From the NCBI GenBank assembly GCA_002943765.1, contig PQWQ01000013.1, forward strand, positions 1,302,001 to 1,366,000: a stretch of DNA of 64,000 bases, read 5' to 3'. The first letter of the stretch is position 1, and each line of letters starts with the position of its first letter. Source of the stretch: Psoroptes ovis (Eukaryota; Arthropoda; Arachnida; Sarcoptiformes; Psoroptidae). Below are positions 1 to 15,900 of this stretch, one piece after another. The notes under the pieces were generated by a model, which did not search any database, had not been told where the DNA came from, and worked only from the letters and a program-made list of their open reading frames with translations. The position numbers and the translations under genes were made by a program.

Positions 1-1111
1 AAAAAACAAGAGATATTTTTTTCATTCAAGAAGAAAATATAATCATAAATTGATGACCATCATCATCATCGATTTATCGGTATAATATTCATTTACAAAA
101 ATTTATAGGAATGTTATTATGAGAAAAATGAAAGAAAAATATCTTGAAAAGATTAATGATTCGAAGATTTTTTTCCTCTCTTTTTTTTTCGCCATAATAA
201 TATCATTATTCGTATTTATGTAAGAATTTATTTCATTTTTTTTTCGCTTGATTCCATGCTGTAGTACCACAATATACGTTTTGGAACCATTAGATACTCA
301 CTCGTATAGGAAAAAACACCTCACAAATCATTATTTATGTTGAATTGAATGAAACAGAACGAAAAAATCCATTGATTTTTAGCGTAAATATCATCTTCTT
401 TATCTTATTTATTTATTTCTACGAATATTTAGGTAATAAGTTTATTTTTTCTTTTCCTCGAATATTTGAAGTGAATTATTTGATAATAATATTTGTAATA
501 ATGTTGGATATATAGATTTGATTTTCTTATTTCGATAAAGGAAAAAATTTCTTTTCGTTTCCATTCATTGTTTGTTTGGCCATTAGCCATATTTTCTTCG
601 CCATAGACGACCTTGATAATTTGTCTTTGGAATTTTTCTTTTTCCATTTCACTTTTACTTATTGGCATCCTATTATTGTGAGCATAATGCGTTCATACGC
701 TCCTTCAAGAATAATGAGCTTCCATATTATTCAAAATAATTTTTTTTCTTCGTTTTTTTTCTTGTGATTTTCTCCTGAAAGCACAAATCATTGTGTTTTG
801 TCGATTTCAAATTCACATTTATGATATAATAATGATAATAGAAAATAGGACTAAAATCTTTTTCATTTTATCATCTCAAGAGAATTTTCGAATAGGAAAT
901 ATTTTCGATATTTATATTCAAACACACACACATTATCCCTAATATTCTGTGGTTAAATATATTCAACGATAAAAGATAATTTACTAATTCACTGAAATTT
1001 TTACTTTGAAATAACTATAAAAGAAAAGAATTCATTTGAATAAATGTATGAAAAGTTTTCTTTTTTTTGTTTTGTTTATTTTATTGTATTCATCGATGAA
1101 TTTGAATTGGA

Positions 1112-1131
1112 TTTTTTTTTTTTTTTTTTTT
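1112..1131. repeat. poly(T) tract, 20 nt
   Basis: An uninterrupted run of T in AT-rich noncoding sequence. It could be a length-variable homopolymer. Confidence 0.9.
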
Positions 1132-4100
1132 GATGAATATACCTTTGTCATCAATGGGAAATATCTTTTCAGCACTGAATAATGATTATTTATTTGTTTA
1201 TTTTGATTTTCAATGCTCAATATTGAATGATAATAATGGCAAATACAACAATCAATATCATTATCATCATCTATTTCTAATCCTTATTATCTTCATTGAA
1301 TCATTATCAATTTTTCTCATTTTTTTGAATGATTCATTGTATAATAAGGGAACGAATCAGAGTTTCACATTGAATTAGTCAATTCTATTCATTTTATTCA
1401 ATTAAATCAATTGATTTTTTCCTACTTATTTTCTTCACAAAAATTTCATTCAAAATTATTTAGGATTTGCATTCTCTTTTTATTTTTCAATTCAATTTTT
1501 TGTACCATTTTCTATTCAATAACAAATAATGAAACTAAAATCATATGAAAATTAATGATAAACTAATCTTGTTCTTCTTTTTGGCTCTTAAAAATCTTCT
1601 TTTTTCCATTCAGATTCTAATTGAAAAAACGTATCTTCCTCTCAGGAATATGAGAAAAGTTTTAGTGAAAATAATAAAAAAATATTAAATTCATCTATTC
1701 TTAAAACAGCATGTGGCAAATTCTGATGTGTGTGTCTAGCGTAATGAATGTGTGAATCACTTAACGAATTCAATTTTTGACCATTATTTAATGTTCATCA
1801 TATGTTTTTCTTCTCTGTGTCCCGAATCATCAAAGAATTTGGAGTCTATCTAAGTGTTTTTCTGAGAACAGAAATTGATTTTTTCTATGCTTCGAATACC
1901 TTCAATGATTTATCAAATAAAACCAAAATAACGAAAAATTGAATCAAATCAATCGATTGATTTAGTTTCATTTAAATTAATTAATCAATCTTTGATGAAA
2001 ATTCTGCGGAATCTCTTGGTTGATTATGGAAAGTTTTAATGCTAGATTTTTGAGAGAGATGATTCGACACATGATTTCCAATATTCGTTTGAGTCTTTTT
2101 TCCAACAAATTGCAATAAGTATTGTTTTATTCTTTATTTTTTTTCATGATGAACTTTTTTGTTTTTGTTAATATTGTCTATGTATGATATCAGATATATA
2201 TTGTATTGACCATTCTGGATAAATATTTTAATTCAATTTAATTTCACTGTTGTGCATCATCATGATCATCATCATTGATGATCATGGAAAAAACATCATC
2301 ATTATTATTAGCAAGCATCAAATAGCAATGGGATGCTTGATTTTATCAAATAATAATAATAATACAAAACTTTAACTTGATTATCTCTGTTCATTTTGGT
2401 TTGCTATCGCTAATATACAATATTTTTCAATTTGTTTCAATTCATGATTTGCTTTTGGCTTTGATAGCTTTATTTTTCGGTTGATGAAAACACAATCGAA
2501 ACTAAAAAGTGAAAACATTTCAAATATGTTTTTCGATGTGTATTTTCTCGATATTTGTACGTGTATTTTTGTTAAGACACGAACATTTTTTTTTGTTTGA
2601 TCTTTTAGATAAAACTACAAATTCAATGAGACTATGTTTTGGGAATCGATTGATTTCTATAAATTACATTTCAAAAATGTTATGATAATGATTTTGACTA
2701 TTTGTATTGGACTTTGAATTTGTAAATTTTTCTCTTCTAGAATGCTTTTGCCTTCAACATATCCGACATATCCAACATATCATTGATATAATTAAATTTC
2801 AATGTTTTACTGAACAAAAAAAAAAAAAATTCAAACAACTTTTGTCTTTCATAAAAATCACCAGTAATAATGATTATTATAAATTAATTGTATGGAATCA
2901 GCCTTTTTTTCAATTCAGTATTATATTTTGGACTGATCCACAGTATATTTCAAACTATCAAAAAAAAAGTAAAAATACGATGTCAAAAGTCAAATTAATG
3001 TTCATGTCAGGTTATAAAATTTTTATTCTATCTGTATAATCAATCAGATAACAGGTTTTTTTTTTGTTTTATATTTAATTATAATGGAAAAACCTCGCAA
3101 TCATCATTGTTGGAATTGTCCATTGCAATACTTGTCCTAGGTATTGTTTTACAATGTATTTCATAGTTGAAATGAAAAAAATAAATTTCAAATAAAAACA
3201 GAGAAATTTTCATCTTGATTAAATTAAATCAGAAAATGAAAAAAAAAAATTATTTAATTAAATTGATTCAAATATTAAACAAAAACACAAAAACATACGC
3301 ATTGAATTTCGTTGAAAAAAATAGAACGAAAATAAGAATTCTCATCAATAATAAATGTTCATGAATAAGTCAACAAAATAAATCAGAAAAAAAATTTCGC
3401 AAAACTTTCAATTCACCAAAGGGTTACAAGAAGGGTTTTGATACAAAATTCAATTTTGATTGTGTTTTCTTCTCTTTCGCTTTGAATTTCTTAAAATTCT
3501 TCCACCCTTCACTTTGTAGAGTGTGCATCATGATGATGATGGATGCTTTAAAAATGTTTCAACAAAAGTGTTCCTAAGGTGCACAAAAACTCATGAATTC
3601 CAAAAAAGAGAAGGAATTTTTTTGTTTTTTTTTCAATTTGAATAAAATTAAAAATTACAAAATGTTCCTATTCGTTTGTTTGTTCGTTTATTCATCTTTT
3701 ACACCTTTGATTTCTTGTTTCATTTTATTTATCTTGAATTTTCTGTTTTTAAAATTAAATTGTTTATGTTGGAATTGTTTTTATTCGGAATGATTTTTCG
3801 CAATATTTATTTATTTCCTCTTTTCTCTATCCATTTCAAGCTTGAATTGTTCTTTTCAATGCGAAAAATGAAAAAAAATATGCAAAGAATTTGTTTTTTT
3901 TTAATTTTTTCTCCAAATTTTGAGGTACAAAATTGAATTTCAAAACATTTCAAAAAACATTTAAAGGTGCATTATTTGATTTTATTCATTTTTTTTCATT
4001 TCTTTTCTTTGAAAACATTCAAATTCTTTCAAATGAATATTCAAATCAGCAAACAAATGCAGCAGCAGCGAATGCGGCATTGAAATACGAAATAAATTTG

Positions 4101-7100
4101 AATTTTGGCAAATTCTTATTTTGGGCTTCAGCTTTTTGTATTTATTCAAGTTTTGCGCTGAAATCAATAGCTTGAACAATTCAAACAATGAATGAAGCAA
4201 GAAAGAAAGAGAAAAAATTGATTATTCAATTAATAAATTATAAAATTTTCATTATGTTTCTCTTTCTATTATTGCTGTCGAATTCATCGTTGAATCAATG
4301 AAACAAATTGAATCATTTGATAGAAAATAAAATATAAATCTACTTTCAAAAGTCAAGTGGCCATTGTCATTTATTTTCAGTTTGTGGTTGTTTTCTCTCG
4401 CTCTTTTCTACTTTGTTCGTTTTGTTTGAATGCAAACCCAACAGCAAATAAAGAAAACGAACTCATGGCAGAATAAAAACCAATGGAAAAGTGATGATGA
4501 ATCGGTTTTTATTTCGTTTTTCTTATTTTTTTTTATTTCTTCGTTTCACAAATTGCCAAACAAAAAAACACATCCACTAAGGCCATGTATGAACATTTGA
4601 AATGAACCAGAAAGATGAAATTAAAAAAAATAATTTTCATTGTTTTGCTGCAAAAACATCTCATACAAACATTTGAAGTATGTGCTGCTGCTGTTGCTGC
4701 TGATGCTGAATCGGCAGAAAAAATATTTTGAAAATTATAAAATCAATGACATTTTTCTTCCCTTATTTCTGAATTGGAACGCTCAAATATTTATATCGAA
4801 GAATATATTTAATTATTCGATTAGTTTTTAAGTTTTGAGGTCAATTTGTGCTGATATTATTTCGCTGATGTTCACTGATATTTGATTCATTTATCGGTCA
4901 TAATTCACCGGGTCGTTTTTTTCAATTCATTGCTCGAGAAATTTTTCTTTTTTTTTGATTAATTGAATTGATTAAAATTTTTTGGTTTCGAGCACAAATT
5001 AGAAAATTAAATAAAACTAAACGAATTTATCTTAATTTATCCGTTAGTTCGAGTTCAAAGTAGCTTTTAAATCGATATTCTGAAAAAAAATGAAAGAAAA
5101 AAATAATGAAGGAAATATTATATACCCACACAAGTATTTTTGATCTTAAAATGTTAAATGAAACATTTGTATTTCTAATATTTTGCTGAGTAGTTTCAAT
5201 TTAAAACCTATGCATACTGATTGCAATTATTTCCTATTTAGATAACCGATATTCATTCATGTTGATATGTTATCATTTCATTAATCGAAATTATCATAAT
5301 ATGCACTTGCTTTAAGCATAATTACTTAATTCATAATTGAATATCAAAATAAGTAAAAAAAATCATCATTCATCAACATTGAATAATCGAAAATGAATTA
5401 GAAACAAAAAGAGAAAAGGATCAATAACGATCATGAACCATAAACTATAGACCGCCATCAGCAACAACAACAACTCTTTGACTTTATTCACAATTAATGA
5501 TTTGATCGATGATATAAAATGAAATGCTACATTATTACACAATCAATAAGCAGAATGGCCAGTAAATTTATCGATTATTTTCATACTATTTTATATTCAT
5601 TATTCTTATCTTTATTGTTTCTTTTTCTCTTTTGATTCAATGATAAATCAATCAATTCAATCTGTAATGTAAAAGATTTTCGGCACAAATGAATCTTTAA
5701 ATCTTTATTATTATTGTTGTTGATGCTGCTTATACTACTATTGTTTCAATGTTACGATGCGATTATTATTATTGTTTTTTTTGTCTTGTATAATATTATT
5801 TATCAAAATACAAGATTCAAAACAAAAAATTTTTTGAATCGATTTTATTTCATTTTATTTTTTCATTGAATTTTTGTTGTTTTATTTATTTATTTATTAT
5901 TTCATTGTTTTTTATTTTTTTATATTTTATATAAATACCGATATAAAGATAAATTTCGGTATATAAAATGTTTATGTTTTATAATGAAACACATCCCACA
6001 ATCGATAATTAATTTATTTAATTTATTAGATGATTTTTTTTTGGGATTTGGTTTTCGTTTTTTATTCATTATTTCATATGTTCATTTGGTTTTTCGTTCA
6101 ATAAAACATGTTTTTTTATTTTGTTTTCGGTTTTGTTCTGCAAAATCAAATCCAAAACCAGAAGAAAAAAACATCAATTATTATTTTTGCATCATTTATG
6201 TGTTCAATGTGTAAATAAAGCAACCAACAAACAATGATAACAATATGACCATTGTTTTTTTCTGGTTTAGCTCTTTTTTTATTATTGTTTTTGCTGATTT
6301 CTTGGTCATTTCAATTCCATTACTTGTTTTTTCGAAAAAGAAGAAAAAATGATTTCATTGGGTTTTGATCGCAGTTTTTTTTCTCTCAAATCTTCCTGTT
6401 GTTTCTTAAATCTTCGTTTGTTGTTGTTGTTTACTAGCTAAAATATGGCCGTTCCGTTTCATTTGATCCAATTTTTTTATATTTTCCCGAAAAAAAAGAC
6501 AAAAACTAAAATCTTTGAGTAAAAAAATACAGAATTGGCCAAAGCGGATAGAATGATGATAATAAAATTTTGAAACCATTATCGAAATTTTTTTTTATTT
6601 TTTGTGCTTTCACAATAAATACATTATGATGAGAATATTGAATAAATTACTGTGATTGAACAGGGAAAAAATAAAGATTTTTCCTCCATCTTAAAGATTT
6701 ATATTAATCAATAAATAACCAAATATTTGCCTGTCCATAAAATCATTGCCGATTTTCAATGGGCACTAAGATAGATCAAATGCAAACGAATTTTTCGGAC
6801 AACCTATTAAATCGAAAAAAGGACATAGACCATGAACCAAGGACATGAAATGAAAATTTATAATCGAAAAATTGGATTTTCTTTCTTTTGTGTATTTATT
6901 TGCGTTTGTGTGTTTGTTTGCTTGCTTTTAAGTTTGACCAAGTTGTTATAAATTTTGACAAGTATTATTATTTTATTATTTTTTTGGGTGCAAAACAAAA
7001 CAAAACAAAAAATATTGTCATATTTGCAAAATGTCAAAATTATTATCAATTTTATTATTGTTATTATCATCTGAAACAACAACAATGAAAGCAAATAATA

Positions 7101-10100
7101 ATAATGACATAATTGCATTCTATCATTTGTGGTGTAAATAATGAAGAAATCATTAAAATCAATTATACAATTGTTAAATTGAAAAATTGATATTTTTTAG
7201 TTTGTTTCGATTTTCAAATTTGCCATTTCATAATAAAGAAATCATTGATCGATAATCGATAGATCTTTGAGATCTTGAAGCATTCATCTTCATCTTCATA
7301 CTTAATCATCATCATCATTGTCGTCAATGATCGAACAATCGATGCAAAGATGTTTGGTCATCAAATTTTTGTGGGAAAACTAAAAGAAACAAAGCATATC
7401 GTAATTTTCGGTCTAATTATCTCATAGTTTTTGACATGAGTTTAATTAATTCATTTAAAAATTATTGAATTACATTTTTTTTTTCAATGTTGGACATTCA
7501 ACATTTTCACTAATGTCAATCATCATCATCATTCTTTGTTGTTGATTTATCCTTGTGGATAAGCGAAAATATATAATATTTGATTCATTGTCGTTTTTTC
7601 CTGGCTGCAAGCTTTTTATCTATTTTTCATTCGATATCATCATTATTCTTTGTCATTGAATTTTTCCTTTTTTTTGTCGCATTTTGACAACAAAATTTTT
7701 TCACATTAATAAAGCCTAAATGCAGACTAAAACCAATGACAGAATCATCAAAAAAATAAAAATCCAAAGATATTTGATATTTGATTCTTTTATTTTTTTC
7801 AGTTATTTATTGTATTATTTTCACTCATTCATTATATTACTTGCTTTAATTTTAATTTGAATAATTTTTCATCATCATCTTCAATGAATTATAAGAATTT
7901 CAAGTCCATTTTTTTTTTGTTTAATGATATGATTTTCATATACACAAAACAATCAAAAGATGAATCGAAAAATCTTCAAGTAATTATATTTGATGTGATG
8001 ATTAAAGAAATTTTAAACTTTATGGCAGACATATTAAATAGTAAATTTGTTGATTTCATGGATTTTTTCGTTTTGTTTGTTTTATACTCAATTTCGCATA
8101 AAAAATGATTATTTTTTGATTTGATTATATGACATGTATTGTGATGATTCGACATTAGTCGATGTTTTCCTCAATTTTCATTGCTCGTAAATTTACTATT
8201 TTATAAGATTAAGATTCTTTTATTCGGAGAAGAAAATATTTATTTATTCATCTAAATGCGAATACATATTCTTTTGCCAACAAAAAATCAATTAAATTTA
8301 ATGAAACGCAAAAAGAAAAGATATATCCATTTGATATCATACATTCGTATTGTATAAAAATATATTCTTTGTATTATTTTTTATCAATTATCATTGTGTT
8401 TACATTTATCAAAATTTTTTGGTCAAATTCAATGATTCATTTTATATTATTTATTTATTTGTTTATAAAAATAAAAATTGTCATGATAAATTCATAGCTC
8501 TGCTCAGTAGAAAATGAAATGAAACCGAATTTCTTTTAATCTTATGCTCGCTCAAAATCTTTGGGTCATTACACACAATCTTTCTTTTCGGTCAGTTTGT
8601 TAACCCATTTATATTAATATCGTTTGATATTTTGACGGATATTCTTTGAATATTGAATTTTTGTTTATTTTTTTCTCATTGCTTGCTCGCTTGTTTCGTT
8701 ATTTTGTGTTTTTGTTGAATTATTTACATTTACAGTACCATTAATAGGATACGGTAAATTCAATTTTCATATTTTTCCTCTCTAATTCACACTTAAACAA
8801 AATACATATTTCCGATACAAAACAAGCAACAATCGACCAAACGAAAATTGAATAAAAGCATAATTCACTCATTTGCACACATATACAAATGATGCACACA
8901 CCAATGATGGTGATAATAATAATGATAATTTCGCTCATTGATTTTAATGTTTTTGTTTGTGTTGTTTTCATTCGTTTTTTTTCCATTTTGAAACACAGTT
9001 ATCATTTAGGAATGTATGTGTGTTCATTTGAAAAAAATATGAAAATTTTTGCTCAATATTTTTGTACAAAAAATGAATAAACAAAATGGGAAATTCTTAA
9101 TATTTTCATTATTTCATTTTTTTTAATAAAAAAAATAACAAAAACAAAATGAAAATTCATTCAAGCGTTGATTGTGTATAGAGAATTAATAATGTTATAA
9201 CAATAATACAAAAGAAAAAAATAATAGAATTAAAAACATCAAAACACATATGATCATTGTCATTAATGATTTTTGTATTTTTATATTTTTTTTCGCATTA
9301 TTTTGCCTGCCAGAACAAGCGAAAATTTTTTCAATGATAATATAATTGTGCCTTACACTTGCCTTATACTTGTCTTGCATCAATAAATGGAAATAACTTA
9401 ATATATTTTCTTTTTTTTTTGCTTCGACTGGTCATCCTCATCATCATCGTGATGGTCGTCATCATTGAACAAAAATAAGAAATGATGATGATGATGTTGA
9501 TGCGAAAAATTCTTTAATTTTTCTATGTCATATAATCGTTTGTGTCGATAAAGAATCATTGAATTACAAAAAACGAATAAGAAATTTTTGGATGCCCTTA
9601 GTCCATTTTCTCTGTTGTATATGTTATTTTTAGATCGTGAAAATTGTAATAAGAAAATTATTGAAGAATTAAAAGAATTGAATCGTATTAAAGAAAGAGA
9701 AAAATTGTTTCAGAGAATCGAGAATAGTCAGAATTGAAAAGCGGAATATAAGAAAATGAAAAAATTCTTGAAACAAAAAATATTTTTCCATTTCTTTAAT
9801 AATTACAATTATTATCATTATTAAATGTCAAATAATTTGATACATTTGTTTATTTGTTTGTTCATTATATTTCAAATGTAAATACAGATACAAAAGCATT
9901 AACAACAATTAGGACTAATCATCACTCATTATTATCGAATAAAATCATTAAAATTACAATTTTTTTCACATTTGATAATTTTTAAATCCAAATGATTATA
10001 ATAATGTTCATTCTATTCCTAATACTTTGTGCTCATTTTGTCCTTGTTCTTAGATAAATATGAAATTCTCAAATCAACTCGGCCAAGCACAAGCAAACAG

Positions 10101-11655
10101 CAGACTGTGGTCTTTAATACACTGATTGATCTAAAATCCACTTGATATTTTCGTTTCATTGTCGCCATTTTGAGCCATTCAGCTAATTTCTTGACGAAAA
10201 TTTTATTTCCATTGAAGAATGTATGGAATGGCTGGTCGAGAAGAGAAATAACGAAAAAACGCAAAATATCAATGAAAAAATAATTCAATGCTCGTACTAT
10301 CGTTTTATTTTCTTCCAAATCTAATCGGTTATTTTACTTATTTTTTGATATTTCAAATACTAAGAATTTCCATTTCTCTCGCATTTGCCATCATGCAATA
10401 ACAGTTCAAAATGGTGGCATGAAAAAATGGTGAAATTATTGACCATTTGCTCACTGTATACAAGTCTGATGATCATGAACTATTGATGATGTTTGATGTT
10501 GGCGTGACATTTTTCCATTTACGCCATTTTCAAGCATGTAAGGGAGAGAGAGCATTGAGCAAAAATTTTTATTGTAATATCTGGTGTGCCGTATCCGAGA
10601 ATGGAAAAAACTCTCAATCATTCTTGTTCTTATTTTGCACATTCTTGCCTTTTAGTTAATGTTTGTTATTCGTATTATTATTATTACTAATATGTGTGTA
10701 TATTGAATTGATGAACATTTGCTTTATGGATTTTTTGGGAACCATTTGAGCAATATCTTGGAGTCACACTGAGGGAAAGCAAATAATAATAATCATTATG
10801 AGACAGAGAGCTAAGAAATAAGAAATGAAATAAAATGATTGAATTTTGTTATATATTTTTTTTAACAAAAAACAAAATGAAATATTTTGTCCATTAATTA
10901 ATTGATTGATGAGAGTGTTTTAAAAAAAAATAATTCAAGTTAATTTCTATAGTCTATATAGATTTTGTTTCATTCATTCATTATATTTTTCTGCTTATTT
11001 TGTTTGATATTATTATTATTTATTATCTATTTCCCATGATTTTTTATGATTGCCAATGCATTATTTTCATGCGTGTCAAAAAAATCAAAGAAATAAGCAT
11101 TATTAGAAAGAAACAATCCTAAATGTTTTCATTTCTCAAATGTTGATAAGAATTTAATACAATTAATTTTCACAATTGGACAAATTTCACTTCATTATTC
11201 TTTGTGAAAATTTCATTTCATTCACAATTTTATCACAATATTCAATAATCAATGATCGATTATTGATATATTTTTATTTTATCAACTCTCTTCAATTTCG
11301 ATTAATTTCATTAAATAATTATTATAATGATTACAATAAATTGATTGTCATATTTTGTGACTAATGATTCATTTTAATAATCGCATTATTCACACATTTT
11401 CATTCAATTATTTTTATTGGTTTTTAATTCATTTTAACCGAAAATCATTGTCACTTATGTCATTATTAATTGTCACTCATCATTTGTTCGTTGTCACTAG
11501 TCATTTGTTACCAATAATTCATTTATTTTGTTGCAATGAACAAAAACAATATTTTCTATTGTTCAAAATTCACAAACGATGGAGCACTATGAAATTCACT
11601 AAGAGTGGAAAATTAATGAAAATTTCATAATTTTTCACAATCATCAATGAATTAT

Positions 11656-11673
11656 CAATTGCTATAGCAATTG
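11656..11673. repeat. 18-bp perfect palindrome
   Basis: Two 9-bp arms with no spacer read identically on both strands, centred on TATA. In this AT-rich background a short palindrome may occur by chance. No neighbouring feature gives it a role. Confidence 0.6.
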
Positions 11674-12912
11674 TATTGTTTATACGAGTTTGACCTAGAT
11701 ATTAGTGAATCTGGATGCAGAAAATCTTATTTTTGTATCCATATTTGCTGTACTACATTTATTCACTTAAGAAAATCGTTGACAAAATTTCATCATTTTC
11801 TAATGATATTTATTTATTTATTCGTAGTATTTTTACATTATATTCTTATGTAATTTTTCAATGGATATACGAATTTTTTCTTGGCTACAATTTGACAATT
11901 CTCTTATTATCATAATTTATTTATATATGTAATTCATATATAAATATTAATAATATGAAAATACGATAGAAGAAACTGAAATTATCATCCATTTTTTTCT
12001 ATATTTCACTGCCATTATCATTCTCTCTTACATATCTTATATTTATTTATTTTATTCTGAAATTTATAATCTCGAAAAAAAATGTTGATGTTGATGATGA
12101 TCGTTCATTTCATCTCATCTCATTTCTATTCGTTTGCGGTGGTTTATTGCAATTTTACCATTTCTTCACTTCTCTATTTCTATTCGTCTTCTGCTTGAAT
12201 CCATCAATCGATTTTAAATCGTTATAAAATATTCTTTTTCGAATATTTATTTTTTTCATTTCATATTTCTCTTCACTTGTCTAAGAGAGAATGAATATAT
12301 GATAAACAACCAGAAATGAAGACAACAACGAAAAAATGAAAAAAATTCCATCAAAGTTGTTCTGGAACCAACTGGGGATTTTGTCTTCTCTTGGATTTGG
12401 CTCACTATTCTTCCAATAATTCTGCATTTTTTTCTCTCTTCATTCCACCATAATTCACTTTACTTGTGTCGATGGTACATTTGTTTTTTATTTGATTCAT
12501 TTTTTCTCGATTCTCGTCGCAATGGTTTGTTTGATTCAATGAAATATTCAAAGCAAAAAAAAAATGAGAAAATTATGAAATAAATATCGAAGGAAGAAAA
12601 AAAATGAAATCTAATGAAATGGAAACCACAAAATCGACTGATGATATTATGATGATGATATAATAATAATCATAATAATGACTTTTTATTCTTTTTTTTA
12701 TTCATTTCTATTATCCATAACGTGTATCACATAATCTAATATGTAATGTATAAGTGTACGTGTATTATGTGTGTTTTTACATTTCTCTCTATGCATCAGC
12801 GTATATCACTGTGTCGATTCATTCATGGAAAAAATTCTTTTCCATTTTGAATTTTGTTCTTTCTCAAAAACCATCATCTTATGGGTAAATATAATGGTAC
12901 AATGATAATTTC

Positions 12913-12934
12913 GATGATGATGATGATGATGATG
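12913..12934. repeat. GAT trinucleotide microsatellite
   Basis: About seven GAT units in a row. Similar ATC/ATG/GAT tracts recur through the gene-poor parts of the window. Confidence 0.9.
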
Positions 12935-15900
12935 ACTATGATAATCATAATCATCATCAGTAGTCCTTAAGGGTTTTTTTCCATTCTCCATTTTTCCAAA
13001 TATTACTCTTCTCTACTCAACCATCTAATATGATCCGGAAAATGATCAAAATTTTTTGTTAAGAGTAAAAATACGAAAAAAAATAAAATCCCATTTGTGG
13101 AAAAAAAAATCATCGATTCAATTTCGAATCGATTCGATCAAAATGTATTTCTGCTATTTTTCCACTTCGCTTTCTTTTCCATATCTCAATTGATTATAAT
13201 ATTTTTCATACATTTGATGAGATTTCATCTATTTATTTATTTTTTGTCGAGCTTACAAATAAAAAAAATGATCTCAATATAATATTATTCGGTTATAAAT
13301 TCATGTGTATGTCTTCATACAATTTGGCATTCTTCAATTTCTTAAATTTGAATTCGACACAATTTTCTTTTACCAATTTTGTTTTTCGAATATCTTAAGG
13401 GCTTTAGTAGTTTTGATTGTTTTTCCATTCATTTTTTTTCCATTATTCATTCAACATTTTACAAACAAAATTTTCAAATTTTTCAATTGCAAATAGCTTT
13501 GTTGAATACATTTCTTAAATTATTTTCCATTATTATTATTGCATAATTTCAACTCTTTTCATGAATTCAATAATAATAATAGTAATATAATTTGCATTCA
13601 AAAAACAAACAAATTTTAGAAAATTTAATAATATTATCAATTTTTCCTCTTTGTTTGTTGATAATTTCTTTGTGGTGTATATAATTGGTTCTCGATCAGC
13701 GATAGTGAAATATAGTATGATAGAATAATAAATACATTAATAATCCAAAAGGAAAATGAATCGAAATTTATAAACTTTCAATATTTCTTGATGAAGAAAA
13801 TATTTATTATTTGAATTGAAAACTTGCAATTTTCATTCATTGATTCAAATGATTTATGATCTTGAAATTTCGATTCATTTCGAGTTCTTTATTTCCAATT
13901 TCAATTGCTTTATGTTTGACTTTGTTTATTTTTTTGTAATTTTTTTCCGACAAAAAAACTCCAACTTGTTCAGTTATATGAGTTGTTTATCGATATTTTT
14001 TCCATTTTTTTTTTTTTTTTTTGTTGAAAATTTTGGTTTTGAATCATGTGACAATCCGAGAAAATAAATAAATTTTTCATAGACCAAATATAAGTTAAAG
14101 AACGATACTTTTACAGTGAAACTCGGCTGAAAAAATTGATTTTTTTCTCCTCGTTTTTTTTCCTTTGAATGGTTCGCATTTGGTATTTTCAATTCATTTT
14201 AGATTCTTATTTCAGTTTTCTTTGAAATTGAATGATGTTATTTGTTGCTGCTATTCGTTTATATTTTTCCATTCAAAAAACCAAATAACCAAATATGAAA
14301 ATAAAAACGACAAATCAAACCTAAAGTATCCCTAAAACGAGTGAATTTATGAAAAGTTCATTTTCAATCGTTTGTACAAGACCCAAGACTGCTTCGATCT
14401 CTAGAACGAACGAACCAGGAACGTTATACGAATTTCAAATTTCAATTTGATCAAATTGTTTTTTGTCATTTTCATTTCACATGCACTAGTTTTTGCAAAA
14501 ACTGAAAAAAAATATTTGAAAATTTTTTCCAAAATTCTCAAAAACTTTTAAATTTAATGTTTTTCCCCTATCCGTCTCTCACTGTGTCAAAATAAAGATT
14601 TTTGATCGAATTGATTTCGGTCATACATTGAATTCGTGATTGAATTTTGATGAAATCGATGATTTAAGTAAAAAACAAAAATATGGATCATAAATTTGAA
14701 TGAGTAGGCGAAAATTTGCAAAACAATCAAATTTTAATGAATCGAATTGAAATTCGTGAAGAAATATTTCAAAGAAAAAATTCCATCAAAATTTTAATAA
14801 ATTTAAATTCAAATAAAAAAATTGAAAATTGAAAATTCGTGCTCCATTTCTCAAATATCACCGAATATTGTCAAGAAAAATGATAATGTCTACAAATTTT
14901 CCATAGAAATTTTCAAATACACACGTATTGACAATCATCATCATCATCCTTAATTGATGATGACTATAATCACAATAATGACAATTTATTTAAACATCGA
15001 CACATTTAAATTTTTTAACTGTGAAAAAACAATAAACAATCGAGACAATTTGATCATAGAATTTGATCAAATGAGCAAATCTACTCGATATTTGAGCCAT
15101 CATTTTCTTTCAACTACCGAACAACCGTTTCAAAACAAATAGAATTTGTTCTTGTAATTTATTTATTTATTAATTCTGTTCAAGAATCAACAAATATTAG
15201 CTTACATAATACATAAAGCTTGAAGATGGCTTGAAAATTTTTCTCTTTTTGTTGTTCTTTATCAATTTTGTTGTTTTTATTATTATCGTTATCATTATCA
15301 TCATCATCATTATTGTTTGTTTGTTGTTATTTTTCAATAAGAGATAAAGATAGAATTAGAGATCAACATGAAAAAAATTATGCAATAAAAATAACTTATA
15401 TTTGAGAAAAATAAATAAATAACTGAAAATTTTACAGAAGATTCAAATATTTTTAACAAACGAATAAATGAAAAGAGCAATGGAAAAACATATTGATATT
15501 GAAAATTTTACGTTTATTTTCTCCTCGATATTTTACTTTACTTTTTTTCATAGAATTCAATAGAATTAAACAGAATTTTACACTGTCTGTGTGCCTATGT
15601 GTGTATTTGTGTATGACTTTTGTAGAAAAATTAATGCAAGTCACGCAAAAGTTTTTATTTTTTCTATTTTTCTCTTGTTTTTCAAAGTTTTCTTTGTTTT
15701 ATTTCATTTTCAAATGTTTTTTTTTGCTGTTGTTGTTGTTCAGTTGTATTCGGTAATTTTTGTTGTTGTTATTTGTATTGTAATTCTACGAGAATACCGA
15801 ATACAAATGAAAATTTTTTTTCCGATTTATTCTCATACAAAATGATTATCACTGTTGTTATTGTCATTGTTGATGATGATGGTGGTGGGGGTGTTTGTGT

